Notes: a model not told the origin generated them from the letters alone. A stretch of DNA of 64,000 nucleotides from Phragmites australis (GCF_958298935.1 NC_084925.1:15125001-15189000); one strand, 5' to 3'. Positions 1 through 11,800 are shown, numbered from the stretch's first letter. Numbers and translations: made by a program.

Positions 1-787
1 GCTTGGCCCGGGTATAAAGCTGGGGTCACCCGGCTGGATTCTCCACAGACCTATGAGTGAGCGGTTAACCTTGTCTTGAGTATGGCATCGTCTTCCTCCT
101 TATTCTCTTTGGAGATGTCGATGATCTCGATGGTTCTTTGGGAATTGGACCATTTCAATCATCAGCAGAGGCACTGGTGGCCATGCCGCTTCCATCTCTA
201 CAGGGGAGGTGGCTGCCAGCCACTCCAGCCTGACCCTTGGCTTGGGAGGCCACGCCCGTCAAGATCATTGATATCTCCGAGGACGATGAGTAGATCGACT
301 GGGATCTCCTGCGGGGGGAGAGCGAGCAAGCATCTACGGAGACGACGACGACTTTGACGGTGAAGGAGGAGGCTGGGAAGGCGAGAGAGAAGGCCCCACT
401 TGTGAACTCTTCGGACTCTTATTTTTCCTCCGACAGCTTAGGAATCGGCTACTGTATCGGCTTCCGCAGCGGCAGGCCGCAGATGAGGTGCATACACCAC
501 CCCATGCGTGACCCCCATCGGGACCCGTAGGAGGTGAAGGCGGTCTTCTGTAGGGAGTTCTTGGTGAAGTTGTGAGGTATTCATGTCTCACGATCGACCA
601 TGGCCTTCCTATGGGCCCATGGATTGACTTAGTCATCTTGTACTCTTTCTCACCCTAGTTTGCTCTGTCGGGGTGTATCTCCTTCGTAGCAATTTCTGTA
701 TTGTCACTTTTGTATGTGTCCTCTAGATGTACTAGTTATTTAATAATATAATATGGACCTTCGGGGACGGTCGTGTCTCTTTTTGTA
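1..787. other. Distal internal part of element A, unrecognised
   Basis: No recognised gene. The plus strand holds short interrupted reading stretches rich in Asp, Glu and Ser (about 260-500) that look like decayed coding sequence, with stops and frame changes. About 640-770 is AT-rich with an end-of-transcript look. Element B stops before reaching an equivalent segment, so membership in element A is by position only. It could equally be an older sequence next to the repeat block. Confidence 0.3.
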
Positions 788-1480
788 TTCGCGACACCCT
801 CGGCTCTTAGTTGTGCCCGGCTCCAGAGGTACTCCGTCCGGAGCCTAGCGATGGCGTGTCGGAGGCAAAGCCGAAGGCTAGGTGGGAGAGGTGGTCCGTG
901 ACCCCCTCGGCCCTTAGCCGCTGCCCAGCTTCGGAGGTACTCCATCCGGAGCCTAGCGACAGCATGTCGAAAGCGAACCGAAGGCTAGGCGGGAGGGGTG
1001 GTCCGCGACCCCTTTGGCACTTAGCTGCTACCCGGCTCTGGAGGTACTCCGTCTGGAGCCTGGTGACGACGTTTCGGAGGTGAAGCCAAAGGCTAGGTGG
1101 GAGAGGTGGTCCGCAACCCCCTCAGCCCTTAGCCGCTGCCTAGCTCTGGAGGTACTCCATCCGGAGCCTGGCGACGACGTGTCGGAGGTGAAGCCGAAGG
1201 CTAGGCGGGAGACGTGGTTCGCGACCCCCTCGGCTCTTAGCCACTGCCCGTCTATGGAGGTACTCCGTTCGGAAACTAGTGATGGCGTGTCGGAGGCGAA
1301 GCTGAAGGCTAGGTGGGAGGGGTGGTCCGTGACACCCTTGGCCCTGAGCTGCTGCCCGGCTTCAGAGGTACTCCGTCCGGAGCCTGGCGGCGGCGTGTCA
1401 GAAGCGAATCCGAAGGCTATGCGGGAGGGGTGGTCCGCGACTCCCTCGGCCTTTAGCCGCTGCAATGAATTTGCGGCCTC
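788..1480. repeat. 108-bp tandem repeat block R1 (about 6 copies)
   Basis: The landmark GAGGT followed by ACTCC recurs at 826, 934, 1041, 1149, 1257 and 1365, so the period is 107-108 bp. Because 108 is a multiple of three, several frames stay open on both strands, producing spurious 36-residue peptide repeats of up to about 200 aa. Related copies are at 3735-4016, 15073-15260 and 17736-18145. The sequence is GC-rich and resembles nothing else in the window. Confidence 0.9.
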
Positions 1481-1799
1481 TGCAATGGATAGTCGAGGGT
1501 TACATTCTATTTCCCGTGCCATGCAACGTGGGCTTTTATTAAATGTCAGTATAATTTTCACAAAATGATGTATGAAATGTGTCTTTAAAGGAGATGGTAG
1601 GGTAATGATTTTACCTTTTACCATACGTGTTTGAGTCACGCGGGTCATACCTTTCCCTGTAGGGAGGGGGATTTTTATACCCCTTTGGTCTGTGTGCTGT
1701 GCCCTTTGGAGGCCAGCGGGTTTCGTTCCCCTTCAGCACTGAGGCATTTCCCTTTAAGATGCCGGGGTACTCTTCTCGTTAGGTCCTTTCAGAACCTTT
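1481..1799. other. Unique spacer between repeat blocks in element A
   Basis: Non-coding spacer with a clear counterpart at 15261-15589 in element B, for example the shared run around the word GTTTGAGTCACG and the phrase encoding 'gggatttttatacccctttg'. It separates the 108-bp block from the 30-bp block. No gene seen. Confidence 0.6.
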
Positions 1800-2290
1800 C
1801 CGCCGATGGAGTTTTCGAAAAACATCCCCATTTGCGAGGGTTTTTGGCTCCATTTTGGCGGAGGTTTGGTAAACTCTCCGTGGTGCGGAGGTTTGGTAAA
1901 GCTCTCCATTTTTGCCGAAGGTTTTGTAAAACTCTGTGTTGTGCTAAGGTTTTTGGAAGTCTCTCCGTTTTGGCAGAGGTTTGGTAAACTCTCCGTTGTG
2001 CGGAGGTTTTTCGAAGTCTCTCCGTTTTGGTGGAGGTTTGGTAAAAGCTCTCCGTTGTGTGGAGGTTTTGGTAAAGCTCTCCATTTTTGCCGGGGTTTTG
2101 TAAAACTCTTCGTTGTGTCGCGGTTTGGTAAAGCTCTCCGTTTTTGCTGGAGATTTTGTAAGACTTCGTTTCTGTCGGGGGTTTTGTAAGACTCTCCGTT
2201 TTTGCTGGAGGTTTTGTAAGATTCTCCGTTTTTGCCGAAGTTTTTGTAAGATTCTCCGTTTTTGCTGGAGGTTTTGTAAGATTCTTTGGC
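1800..2290. repeat. 30-bp tandem repeat block R3
   Basis: Units of the form GTTTTGTAAG-ACTCTCCG-TTTTTGC-GGAG recur. The word GTTTTGTAAG falls at 2181, 2211 and 2271, with a variant at 2241, giving a 30-bp period. The left half is more degenerate (GGAGGTTTGGTAAA forms). The period is a multiple of three, so open frames on both strands here are artefacts. The counterpart in element B is 15590-16375. Confidence 0.9.
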
Positions 2291-2299
2291 ATGTATTAA

Positions 2300-3400
2300 T
2301 ACCAAAGGCCCTACACACTATTGGAGCTACGCAATACCTTCCAGGAAACCTAGGTAGTCTTGCCTTCCAAGTGACCTAGGCATGCTATGCCCGCAATGTG
2401 TAGGCTTGTCGTGCTCCAGAGGAAATGCCCGGGGTGCACTACAACACTGTCCACCAAGGATGTGCCCTGGCGCGTGGCATTTATACGACTAAAGACCTTC
2501 TAGGAAACCTAGGCTTGATGCCTTAGTGGTGACCTAGGCATGTTGCGCCCACGGTATATAAGCATGCCGTGCAATGAGGATTCCTTGCGACAGCATTCCT
2601 CAGAGCACCGCATCCTCACATCGAGGCTACACAGTACCTTCCAGGAAACCTAAGCAGTCTTGCCTTCCAGGTGACCTAGGCATGCTACGCCCGCGGTGTG
2701 TGGGCTCCACTGCCTACCAGGGCAAAGCCTACCCTCCGAGAAACCTTTTTAGGTGACCTTTGGTTTAGACAAGCAATGCTTACTGGTACGTGGCCCTGTC
2801 ACGCCTTGGAAGAAATCCCTCGGGGGCGCCGCAACTACATTACTAAGGAAGTCCCTTGATAACCGGCATCTACACACAATTGAGCCTACACAATACCTTC
2901 CATGAAATCTAGGCAATCTTGCCTTCCACATGACCTAGGCATGCTACGCCCGCAGTGTGTAGGCATGTCGTGCAACGAGGATTCCTTGCGACAGCATTCC
3001 TCAGAGCATCGCATCTCTGCCACTAAGGACATCACCCGTGGCGTGGCTTCAACACCCGAGGCTACGCAAATGCCTTCCAGGGCACCCTGGGTATAATCTG
3101 CCTTCCAGGTGACCTCAGCATAAGTGACACCCGTGGTGTGTGGGCCTCAGTCTCTACCAAGACTACGTAATGCCTTCCAGGAAATCTAGGTAGTCTTGCC
3201 TTCCAGGTGACCTAGGCATGCTACGTCCGCGGTACGTGGACTTGTCACACCACCGAAAGATGTCCCACGGGTGGCGCCGCAACACGGTCTATCAAGGAAG
3301 TCCCTTGATAGGTGGCAACTACACTTCCGAGGCCACACAATGCCTTCCAGGAAACCTGAGCAGACCCGCCCCCAGGCGACCTAGGCACGATGTGTCTGCG
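2300..3400. repeat. Degenerate long repeat block R2
   Basis: The phrases CTTCCAGGAAACCTAGG, CTTGCCTTCCAGGTGACC and CATGCTACGCCCGC recur with variable spacing (for example near 2335, 2640, 2900, 3175 and 3345). The region is built from diverged copies of a roughly 80-300-bp module. The counterpart in element B is 16390-17375. No coding potential is supported. Confidence 0.8.
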
Positions 3401-3734
3401 GGAGTGCAAGGATGTTGTATGGTTATACTAGCTAAGTTTTGCAGTCTACTGCTGGAAATAAAAAGCTGATTGCAGTATAAAACATAGCTAGGTTATATAA
3501 CTATTCATGCTAAATGAGGATGTAACTTAAGTTCTACTGCTTCTACCTAATGGCTATCTATTGCAAAAGACTTATAGCAATAAGGTTGGAGGCCCCCAAC
3601 ATACTCTAACCTTACTGTATGAAAGATGGATCACTAGGTAAATTACTAATAGTTAACAGTGGGCGTACCTTTATAGGAATAAGGCCTCTATTGTGAGGCT
3701 TGGAGGCCTCGAAGCCTGTGGCTAGCCGAGTGAG
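3401..3734. other. Spacer in element A
   Basis: Unique sequence between R2 and the second 108-bp block, clearly related to 17376-17735 in element B (both contain TTTTGCAGTCTA and the word AAGCT followed by TTGCAGTATAA). Nothing coding seen. Confidence 0.6.
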
Positions 3735-4016
3735 GTGGTGCTTTACCTCCTCAGCCCTTAGCTGTTGCTTGGCTCCGGAGGTAATCCGTGTGGAGCCTGG
3801 CAACGGTATGTTGGAGGCGTAGTCGAAGGCTAGTCGGGAGAAGCGGTCCTCGACCACCTTGGCCCTTAGCCATTGCCTGGCTCCAGAGATAATCTGTCCG
3901 GAGCCTGGCGATGACATGTTGGAGGTGTAGTCGGGAGAGGCGGTCCTCGACCATCTCGGCCCTTAGCCATTGCCCGGCTCCGGAAGTAAACTGTCCGGAG
4001 CCTGGCGACGGCATGT
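3735..4016. repeat. Second 108-bp repeat block in element A (about 2.6 copies)
   Basis: Same unit as 788-1480 but with GAGGTAATCC instead of GAGGTACTCC. Landmarks at 3778, 3886 and 3983 give spacings of 108 and 97 bp, the last unit carrying a deletion. It abuts the 3' end of the gag remnant. Confidence 0.85.
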
Positions 4017-4029
4017 CCCCGACTCAATT

Positions 4030-4945
4030 CTCATTGCTGGATATAGTACCGTTGGTAGTAGGGTTGGTAGTGATGGTGCAGGGTTGAGGGGCCAGGGATT
4101 TGCTCGAGAGTTTGCCCCAGGCCTTAGAACCCTACATCGTCCTTCGCCGGCTCCTTCTGTGTCCATGTATCCTGCTTGCCTTCCGAGGTATTCCTCCCGG
4201 AAGGCCATGAGGGTGCGGTAGTCGTTGGTGTTGTGGCCATGCCCTGATCCATGCAGGATGCACCTGTGTGCCTCCGGGGGTACCAGAGCTTGGAATTGTT
4301 GTTGGGGTCACTACTGAAGGTGGTGTGTCCCGGAGCCTGTGGTTTCCCTAGGGTTTCCTTCCCCTTTAAGAGACCATCGAGGCTGCCCGGTGAACCGACT
4401 TTTGGAGCCAAAGTGGTTCTGACTATGCCTCCCCGGACGAGGTGGGCTTGGGGCTCCCTGCTCGTGGTTGGTGTTGCGAGTGGGCGTCGGAGGCACTAGT
4501 GGGGTGTGCACACCCCGGAGCCTTGCGTCTCCTTGGAACCCTCTTTCGCCTGAGGGGCCCAAGGAGGACGCTGGGTGGACAGACATTCCGAAGATGTTGG
4601 CCTCATGGTATCCTAGGTGTTGTCCAAGGGGATACTTTGGGACCAAGCCCAAGCGGGAACACTCCTGGGTTGGACCGCCCAGAACCACTAGAAGGCGGCT
4701 TGCTTGGCTGTGGCTTCGACCGCGTCCTCTCCTGAGGTACAGAGTTCTACATTGTGCAGTGGCTGGAAGGTCTCCTCACCGTCTGGAGTTCCTGGACTGA
4801 CCCAAGGTTCTAGGTTGGCCAAGGTTGGAGGAACACCGTCCCACACAGCAACGGGGCTAGAGCATACATACGATGTGCATGGCTGAGACAGCCATGCATA
4901 TGGTTGCATGGTTGCAGTGGTGGGCATGATGGTTTTGGCTAGCAC
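4030..4945 (-). pseudogene. Decayed gag of element A
   Basis: Minus-strand reading frames starting near 4909 (MQPYAWLSQPC) match the start of the copy in element B at 19042, showing a shared coding origin. A retroviral-type zinc knuckle lies at 4218-4261, reading C-I-L-H ... G-H-N-T-N-D with the last cysteine changed to tyrosine, followed by LMAFREEYLGRQAGY. Frame changes break the reading frame between the N-terminus and the knuckle. In an intact element this nucleocapsid would bind element RNA. No protease or polymerase follows; the sequence goes straight into 108-bp repeats. The Gag assignment is fairly sure and the lineage unresolved. Confidence 0.65.
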
Positions 4946-4991
4946 TTTGGTGGTTTTCCGATTCCTTCCTCTCTTAGCACTTCTATGTTCA

Positions 4992-5011
4992 AATCCCCAC
5001 GGACGGCGCGC
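4992..5011 (-). promoter_or_regulatory. Primer binding site of element A
   Basis: Directly downstream of the LTR on the minus strand the sequence reads GCGCGCCGTCCGTGGGGATT. This resembles the TGGCGCCGT...GGGGA primer sites of many grass gypsy elements. The same site follows the LTR of element B at 19144. Confidence 0.65.
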
Positions 5012-5956
5012 TGTTGGAGCAAGAGTTCGTCTTGCCCCAGCAAGTATGGCGAGAGTTTCTTCTAAGGAGGAGACTCAAGCTTGGAGACGAGGTTTAAGAG
5101 GAAGGAACACCATGACTGTATTAATGGTAGGAAAAATGGGCCGATTTGGGGAGAGTATCACAGCGTGACTTAGTGTTTTTTCACCTCTATGTTCTTCTGC
5201 CCTCTAGCTCATGTGTCTTGCCCAGGTGACCAGGGCTCCTATTTTTAGGGCCATGCGTAGCTTGGCGTACAAGTTATCACAATGTACAAATATCTGGGAT
5301 CTGACCGAATTATTGGGTCTTATCCTGGATAACTACTTTCTAACCTTCCTGGGAGATAAATATCCACTATAGTAACTATCGTGGTGCCTGCCCCCTTGAA
5401 GGGGGTGAGCCGATCGCTAATTGCGGCTCGGCGCCGTACTGTCAGGGGTGTCAGGGCGGTGTCCACCAGCCTAGGCATTTAATATCAGTCACTTCCTTGC
5501 AAGCGAAGCATGACCGGTGCTCCCCTTCCGGCAGATCTTTCTTGAGGCCAGATGACTCACCCTGTAGCCTCCGGGAAGCTGGCCTGAGCAGCTGGAGAAG
5601 TGGGCCTCAAGAGGCATGGCTCTGGGAGGCGAAGGCTTCAGGAGGCAAGACTCCGGAAGACCGGGGCTTCGGGAGGCCGAGGCTTAGGGAGATCGAGGTT
5701 TCGAGGGACCGAGGCTTCAGGAGACCGAGGTTTTGAGGGGCTGGGCTTCGGGAGGCCAGGCTTTGGGAGGTTGAGCCTTCGGGAGGCTGGGCTGGTTAAG
5801 CCAAAGGAAGGCTTCGAAAGGATGAAGAGGTGGCACGAAGGAGCCTTTATGTCTTTGGAGGTCGAGCCTTTAGCTGAGGGTCCGGAGATCAAGGCTCTAG
5901 AGGGACTTGGATAGTAATCTTAAACCATCATCCTCAGGCTAGTTTATTTTCCCCCA
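5012..5956 (-). repeat. 5' LTR of element A (about 945 bp)
   Basis: On the minus strand the family LTR starts TGTTGGGGGAAAATAAACC and ends CTCCAACA; this copy starts 2-3 bases late. It matches 19717-20723 and 19145-19716. It contains a minisatellite-like stretch of GGCTTCGGGAGGCCGAGG words at about 5610-5790 and a degraded TATA region near 5248-5262 (CCTAAAAATAGG on the minus strand, against CTATAAATAG in the copies in element B). Confidence 0.85.
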
Positions 5957-6513
5957 AAAAGAGGCATTTCGTAAACCTATCTATGCAATGAAAATCAAGT
6001 TTGGTAAATTGATGAGTTGTTGATTCAGAATTTTCTCTATGTTCTATATTCTGCATGTTTGGTTTTGTTTTTGATTAATCTCATGCTTTTATCAAGTGTC
6101 ATATTGGTTTAATCCATGCAAAACCTTACCAGAATATCTAGTGTTTGATCTGAGAAAATTTCGAGTGGATTTGGTTTGTTCTCGAGTAGCTTTTTGTCAA
6201 TTCGACTAGGTTTTGATCTACTCGATACTGGTTGACACAGTCAACTTCGACCGGGAATAACTTTTGATCCATATCCGATTTACTCGATAATTGTTGGGTT
6301 AGTTTCGTGTTTGAATCTAGTTGTGTTGACAAAATTTGAGAGCAATCTAACCTGCAGATCTTTCTGTACATCGTTTTTACTAGGGTATGTACATTTTGTT
6401 CGAGTGGAATACCGAGTTTAAATCGAGTTTTGATTTGGGTGAGTTAATTTTTGTTTGTTTCCGCAATCATTCACCCCCTCTGATTGGGTATTTTGCGCAT
6501 ATTGGATCCTACA
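5957..6513 (+). repeat. Truncated 5' LTR of copia element 1
   Basis: Aligns along its length with 13801-14364 of the 3' LTR (shared start GAGGCAT, shared end GGATCCTACA). About 880 bp of U3 including the TATA box are missing, so this LTR cannot act as the element's promoter. Confidence 0.9.
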
Positions 6514-6515
6514 AT

Positions 6516-6527
6516 TGGTATAAGAGC
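6516..6527 (+). promoter_or_regulatory. Primer binding site of copia element 1
   Basis: TGGTATAAGAGC lies two bases after the LTR end. It differs by one base from the usual plant initiator-Met tRNA complement TGGTATCAGAGC (seen intact at 39461). Confidence 0.85.
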
Positions 6528-6566
6528 TTAATCCTTTCTAATTGATCTTAATCGGTAATTAGAAAC

Positions 6567-8825
6567 ATGGCTTCAGATAGGTATTCCACAAAACCTTGTG
6601 TTTTCGATGGAGTTGATTTTCAGTTCTAGAAGGCGACAATGGAGGCCTATATTCAAGCATAGGGCTTTGCAATCTGGGTAAAGGTCTACAAGCCATATGT
6701 GGTCCCTGAGAATAATGAAGTGATGGCACAGAACATGTCTCATGTCGAGGCGAACAGCAAGGCAAGGAACCTGATTATCCAAGGCTTGGGAAGGAGCGAC
6801 TTTGATCAAGTAATACATCTCAAATCGATGTACGAGGTATGGAAAACACTCTGTGATTATCATGAAGGTTCAAATACTATTAAAGAAGTACGTCAAGATT
6901 TATTTAAGAAAGATTACATGCGTTTTGAGATGAAGCCTGATGAGTCACTAGATGATTTCTTTGCTCAGTTTAATAAAATTCTTAGTAATTTGCGTGCTAT
7001 TAATGTTACATATACTGATGCTGAGAATGCACGTCAATTACTAGGAGCTTTAGATATGTCAATGTGGGGGATGAAAGTTACATCTATTAGAGAATCTACT
7101 GTCATGAGTTCACTTACATTATATGTACTTTATTCTAAATTGAAAACTCATGAGCTAGATGTTTTTGCTAGGAAGGACGTTGATAAATCAATTGCTTTGG
7201 TCTCTCAACCCAGCATGTCTCATATTGAATCTTCTTCTTCAAGTTTTTCATTATCTTCTATATCTTCACTAACTGATGATCAGCTTGAGTTGATTCGTGT
7301 AGAAGATTTAGCACTACTTTCTACTCGGTTCTCTAAAGCATTGCAAAATGTGCGTATGAGGAAGAGAGGAAGTGGAGGACCTCAAAGATGCTATGAATGT
7401 GGTGATCTCAACCATACTCGTTCCAATTGTCCTAAGCTTGCAGATAAAGCATCAAAAGAGGAGGAGAAAAAGAAGCGATCGTTCAATGACAAGAAGGAAA
7501 AGAGCTTTCTCAACCACAAGCTTGTGTATCGAGTTCTTTCAATGCTCGAACAAGTCAACTTGAGTGACGTTGATTCGGAGAACAACAAGGATGACACAAC
7601 ATGCAAGGGAAAGGCAATGCACGACTTGACTGGATTGTGTCTCATGGCAAGCAACAAAGAAAGCTCAACCGAGGATGAACTTGACAGTGACAGTAACGAG
7701 GTATTCCTACTTATGATGATCTACCTAATGCTGTTGTTCATCTTGGTATACTCTTAGAGTAACGTAACAAGAAAATTAAGAAACATGATGTTTTAATTGA
7801 ATCGCTTAATTCTGAAATTGCAAGACTTAAGACTTTAATTCCTGATGATGATGCTTGCAAGTCATGTGACTTAGTTTATTCTGAGCTCACTTCTCTTAGA
7901 TAAGTTCATGCTTCTACTCTTGAGAAACTTAGAGAAGAAATTGAGAAAAATGAGAAACTTGTTGTATTAAATTGCAAACATGTTAAAAATGCAAGTTGTT
8001 CAACGTCTGAATTGCAAGATTCAATTTCCTGTTTTAATTATTCAATTCTTGAATTGAATTTGCATGATGCTAATACTAGAGTTTCACAAATAGCTAATGA
8101 CATGATTACTCATGAGGTTCTTTCATGTTCTAACTATCGTAAACAAAAGAAACCCATGAGTGTTGCTTGTGATAAGTGTTCAGCTCTTTCTAAACAGGTT
8201 GATTACTTGAAAGGAACTTTAACATTTTTCTAAGGGAAAGAAAAATCTAAACCTGATTTTAGATTCATCTAAGTCAAATATATGTAAACAAGGTTTAGGT
8301 TTTGATCCCTATGCTCGTTCTAAGATAAATGCACCCACTATTGTTAAAACTCTTGGTTGTGGTAAATTTGAAACTCTTGCTGAATCTGAAACTAAGAAGG
8401 TTGTTTTTAAATTTGCTGGATTTTTATCCTCTATAATGAATGAAAATGTTGCTTCTTCTTCAAAATCCATACATCGGGTTAAGTACACTTGCACTCATTA
8501 TGGTAGAAATGGACATTTAGTAGATTTTTGTTTTAGACTAGCTAAACAACAAAAGAAAGAAAAGTCTATGGCTAGGTCTAATTTGCGAAAGGCACGTTTT
8601 ATCCCTCGTGAGGTTGTGGCACCTCATTTTGCGCCTGAGGTGAAACAATCATCACCTTTTACTACTCGTGTAACTCAAGTTGAACTCACTCGAGCTTCTC
8701 GAGATATGTCTACTCGGGCTACTCGCGTTTTGCCTACTCATGTCGTTGGTCGAGTGACTCAGTACTGGATTCCTAAAAGCTTTATTACTAACCCAGAGGC
8801 CTCGACATCTTTTGTTTACTTGTAG
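6567..8825 (+). pseudogene. gag of copia element 1, broken
   Basis: The likely start is ATG 6567, 40 bp after the primer site. In-frame TAG codons at 6627 and 6660 break the N-terminus; then a 352-codon open stretch (6699-7757) carries the UBN2-type capsid region and a zinc knuckle CYECGDLNHTRSNC near 7390. After the stop at 7757 the sequence continues as an interrupted coiled-coil-like region (7760-8230) and a second knuckle near 8487 (CTHYGRNGHLVDFC, one cysteine changed to tyrosine). The same two-knuckle layout occurs in copia element 2. Gag would form the cytoplasmic particle that packages element RNA. A stop at 8823 separates it from the protease. Confidence 0.85.
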
Positions 8826-11800
8826 GCTTCTCGAGCGAGGAAGGAGAACATTTGGCTAGTCGATTTCAGATGCTCATGCCACATGTCCGGTGATAAAAAT
8901 CGGTTCTCTTCCCTTGTACGTGCATCTCGTGCTGAAAGTGTTGCTTTTGGAAATGCTTCTTCTACATCAGTTGTTGCAAGAGGTACAGTACAGGTAAATG
9001 ACAAGTTTATGTTCAAGGATGTTGCTTTAGTTGAGAACTTGAAGTTTAACTTGCTTCTGTCTCACAAATGATTGATGAAGACCTTGAGGTGCGCTTTAAG
9101 AAAAATGAATGTAAAGTATTAGATGCTTTAGGTGATTTGGTTTTTAGAATCTTACGTGTTGGAAGAGTTTTTAAGGCTGATTGTGATGCATCACCTTCTT
9201 CTAAGCTTAGATGTCTTGTTGCTAATGTTTCTAAAGATATATTCTTTTGGCATTGTAGACTTGGTTATGTTGGTATAGATCATCTCACTCGAGTTAGTGG
9301 TTTAGATCTTATTCGTAGCTTGCCTAAGCTTAACGGTGATAGCGAGTTAGTTTGCTCTTCCTGTAGACATGGTAAAAAATGCATTCAGGTTCAAGTACAC
9401 CTATTACCATGGTTATGACAAATGCACCCGGTCAACTTTACACCTTGATACTGTTGGTCCTTCTAGAGTACAATCTTTTGGAGATAAATAGTATGTGCTT
9501 GTTATTGTTGATGACTACTCTAGATATTCTTGGGTTCACTTTATGGCATCTAAGGATGACGCTTTTGGTTATTTTAGAAGTTTAGTTCTTAGATTGTCTA
9601 TTGATCTCCCAGGATTTTTGAGAGCGATTAGAAGTGATAATGGAACAGAATTTAAGAATTCTTCTTTTGATCTCTTTTGTGCTGAGAAAGGTATTGAATA
9701 TCAATTTTCATCACCTAGAGTTCCTAAACAAAATGGTGTAGTTGAAAGGAAGAATAAAACTCTGGTCAAGATGGCTAGGACCATGTTAGATGAATTTTCC
9801 ACTCCTTGAAAATTTTGGGCTGAAGCTATATCTACTGTTTGTTATGTTTCAAACCGCATTTCCTTGAGATCTAAATTGGGTAAAACTTCATATGAGCTGC
9901 GGTTTGGACATTAGTCTAGTGTATCTCACTTTAGAGTTTTTGGCTGCAAGTGCTTTGTGCTGAAATATGGAAATTTGGATAAGTTTAATTGCAGATCAAC
10001 AGATGGTATTTTTCTTGGATATCCTGCTCATAGTCGTGGCTATCAAGTGCTTGTTTTGGAGACTAACAAAATTTTTGAAACCTGTGAGGTTACTTTTGAT
10101 GAGACTAGTCCTGGAACTAGATCAAGTGATGCAGGTACAGTACACATATTTGGGGGGAGCTCCAGAGCATTTTTGTGGATGATGATGAGGTCGATGAGGA
10201 TAAGATTTTAATTTCGATGAAACAACCAGCTGTAGATCCATTGACACCTTCGATCACTTCTACTATAGTTGGATATTCTCAAGCTACTACATAATCTATA
10301 AGTGTTGAAGGAGAAGAGATTGCTTCTTGAGTGACAGCTCCTTTGCACATTCAGTGGAGTCATCCACCTGATGAGATGATTGGAGATTTGCATGAGCGAG
10401 TCACACGGTCCAGGTTTATTGATTCTAATTCTCATGTGCATTCAGTTTTTTGTTGCTTCTTTTGAACCCAAAGATGTTTCACATGCATTAACTGACGAAT
10501 CTTGGATCAATGCAATGCATGAGGAACTTGAAAATTTTGAACGCAACAAAGTATGGAAGCTTGTCGCACCTCCTCCGATCATACATTTATTGGTACTAAA
10601 TGGGTTTTCAAAAATAAACAAAGTGAGGATGGTGTTCTTGTTAGAAACAAAGCTAGACTTGTAGCTTAAGTTTTTACACACGTAGAAGGGCTAGATTTTG
10701 AGGAAACTTTTGCTCCAGTTGCTAGACTAGAAGCCATTAGAATTCTTTTAGCTTTTGCTGCATCTAAAGGCTTTAGATTATATCAAATGGATGTCAAAAG
10801 TGCTTTTCTGAATGGCTATATAAATAAAGAGATTTATGTTAAACAACCACTTGGTTTTGAAAATCCTAAATGTCTAGATTATGTATACAAGTTGTCAAAA
10901 GCTTTGTATGGTTTAAAATAAGCTTCTAGAGTGTGGTATGATAGGCTTAAAACCTTCTTGCTTGAAAAGGGTTTTGTAATGGGAAAAGTGGACAAGACGT
11001 TATTTGTGCTCAAGCATGGTAATGATCAACTATTTGTTCATATTTGTGTAGATGATATCATCTCTGGTTGTTCTTCTATGTTTGGTGTCCTAGTTTTCAG
11101 AAACGATGAGCACGGAATTTGAGATGAGTATGATGGGTGAACTAACGTACTTTTTGGGACTTCAAGTCAAACAAACCAAAGAAGATACTTTTGTTCATCA
11201 AAGTAAGTATACACGAGACCTGCTACAATGTTTTGAGATGGAAAACAGCAAGTCGATCATGACACATATTGGAGCAACAACGACACTTGATCCTAATGAG
11301 GATGGTGTGCCAGTTGATCAAAAAGAATATAGAAGTATGATTGGATCACTTTTGTATCTCACCGCTTCAAAACCAGACATACAATTTGCTGTATGCTTGT
11401 GTGCATGATTTCAAGCTTCCCCACATGCTTCACATCGACAAGCTATCAAACGGATTCTAAGGTATCTTCATGGAACTCAAGATTTTGGCATTTGGCTTTC
11501 TGCTTCTTCATATATTAGCTTAAGAGCTTTTTCTGATGCTGATTTTGGAGGTTGTAGAATTGATAGAAACTGTACATCTGGTACATGTTATTTCTTGGGT
11601 AATTCTCTTGTTGCATGGTCATCTAGAAAACAGTCCTCTATTGCACAATCTACTGCTGAATCTAAAATGTAGTTGCTGTTGGCCATTGTCCACTTTACTG
11701 TGATAACACTAGTGCTATAAGTATTATTAAAAACTTGTGCAACATTCTCGGACTAAACACATTGATATCAGATTTTATTTTCTTAGAGACAATGTTGAAA

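Larger units (their letters stand above)
1..5956 (-). mobile_element. LTR element A: gag-only, repeat-rich, truncated by window edge
   Basis: The element reads right to left: LTR (5956 to 5012), primer binding site, degenerate gag (about 4945-4030), then a long internal region of three tandem-repeat types. The same order occurs in element B (15073-19144), which defines the family. No reverse transcriptase or integrase motif was seen on either strand, so it looks like a non-autonomous, LARD-like derivative of a Ty3/gypsy element. Its far LTR, if any, lies left of base 1. At the right edge the LTR ends CCCCCAA instead of the CCCCCAACA seen at 20723, where copia element 1 begins. Confidence 0.75.

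Noticed and set aside
1014..1648. ORFs of 184-206 codons on both strands
   Set aside because: They lie in the 108-bp tandem array, where a period divisible by three keeps several frames open by chance; no motif supports a protein.
788..2290. CRISPR-like array
   Set aside because: Repeats are contiguous, without unique spacers, in plant retroelement sequence.
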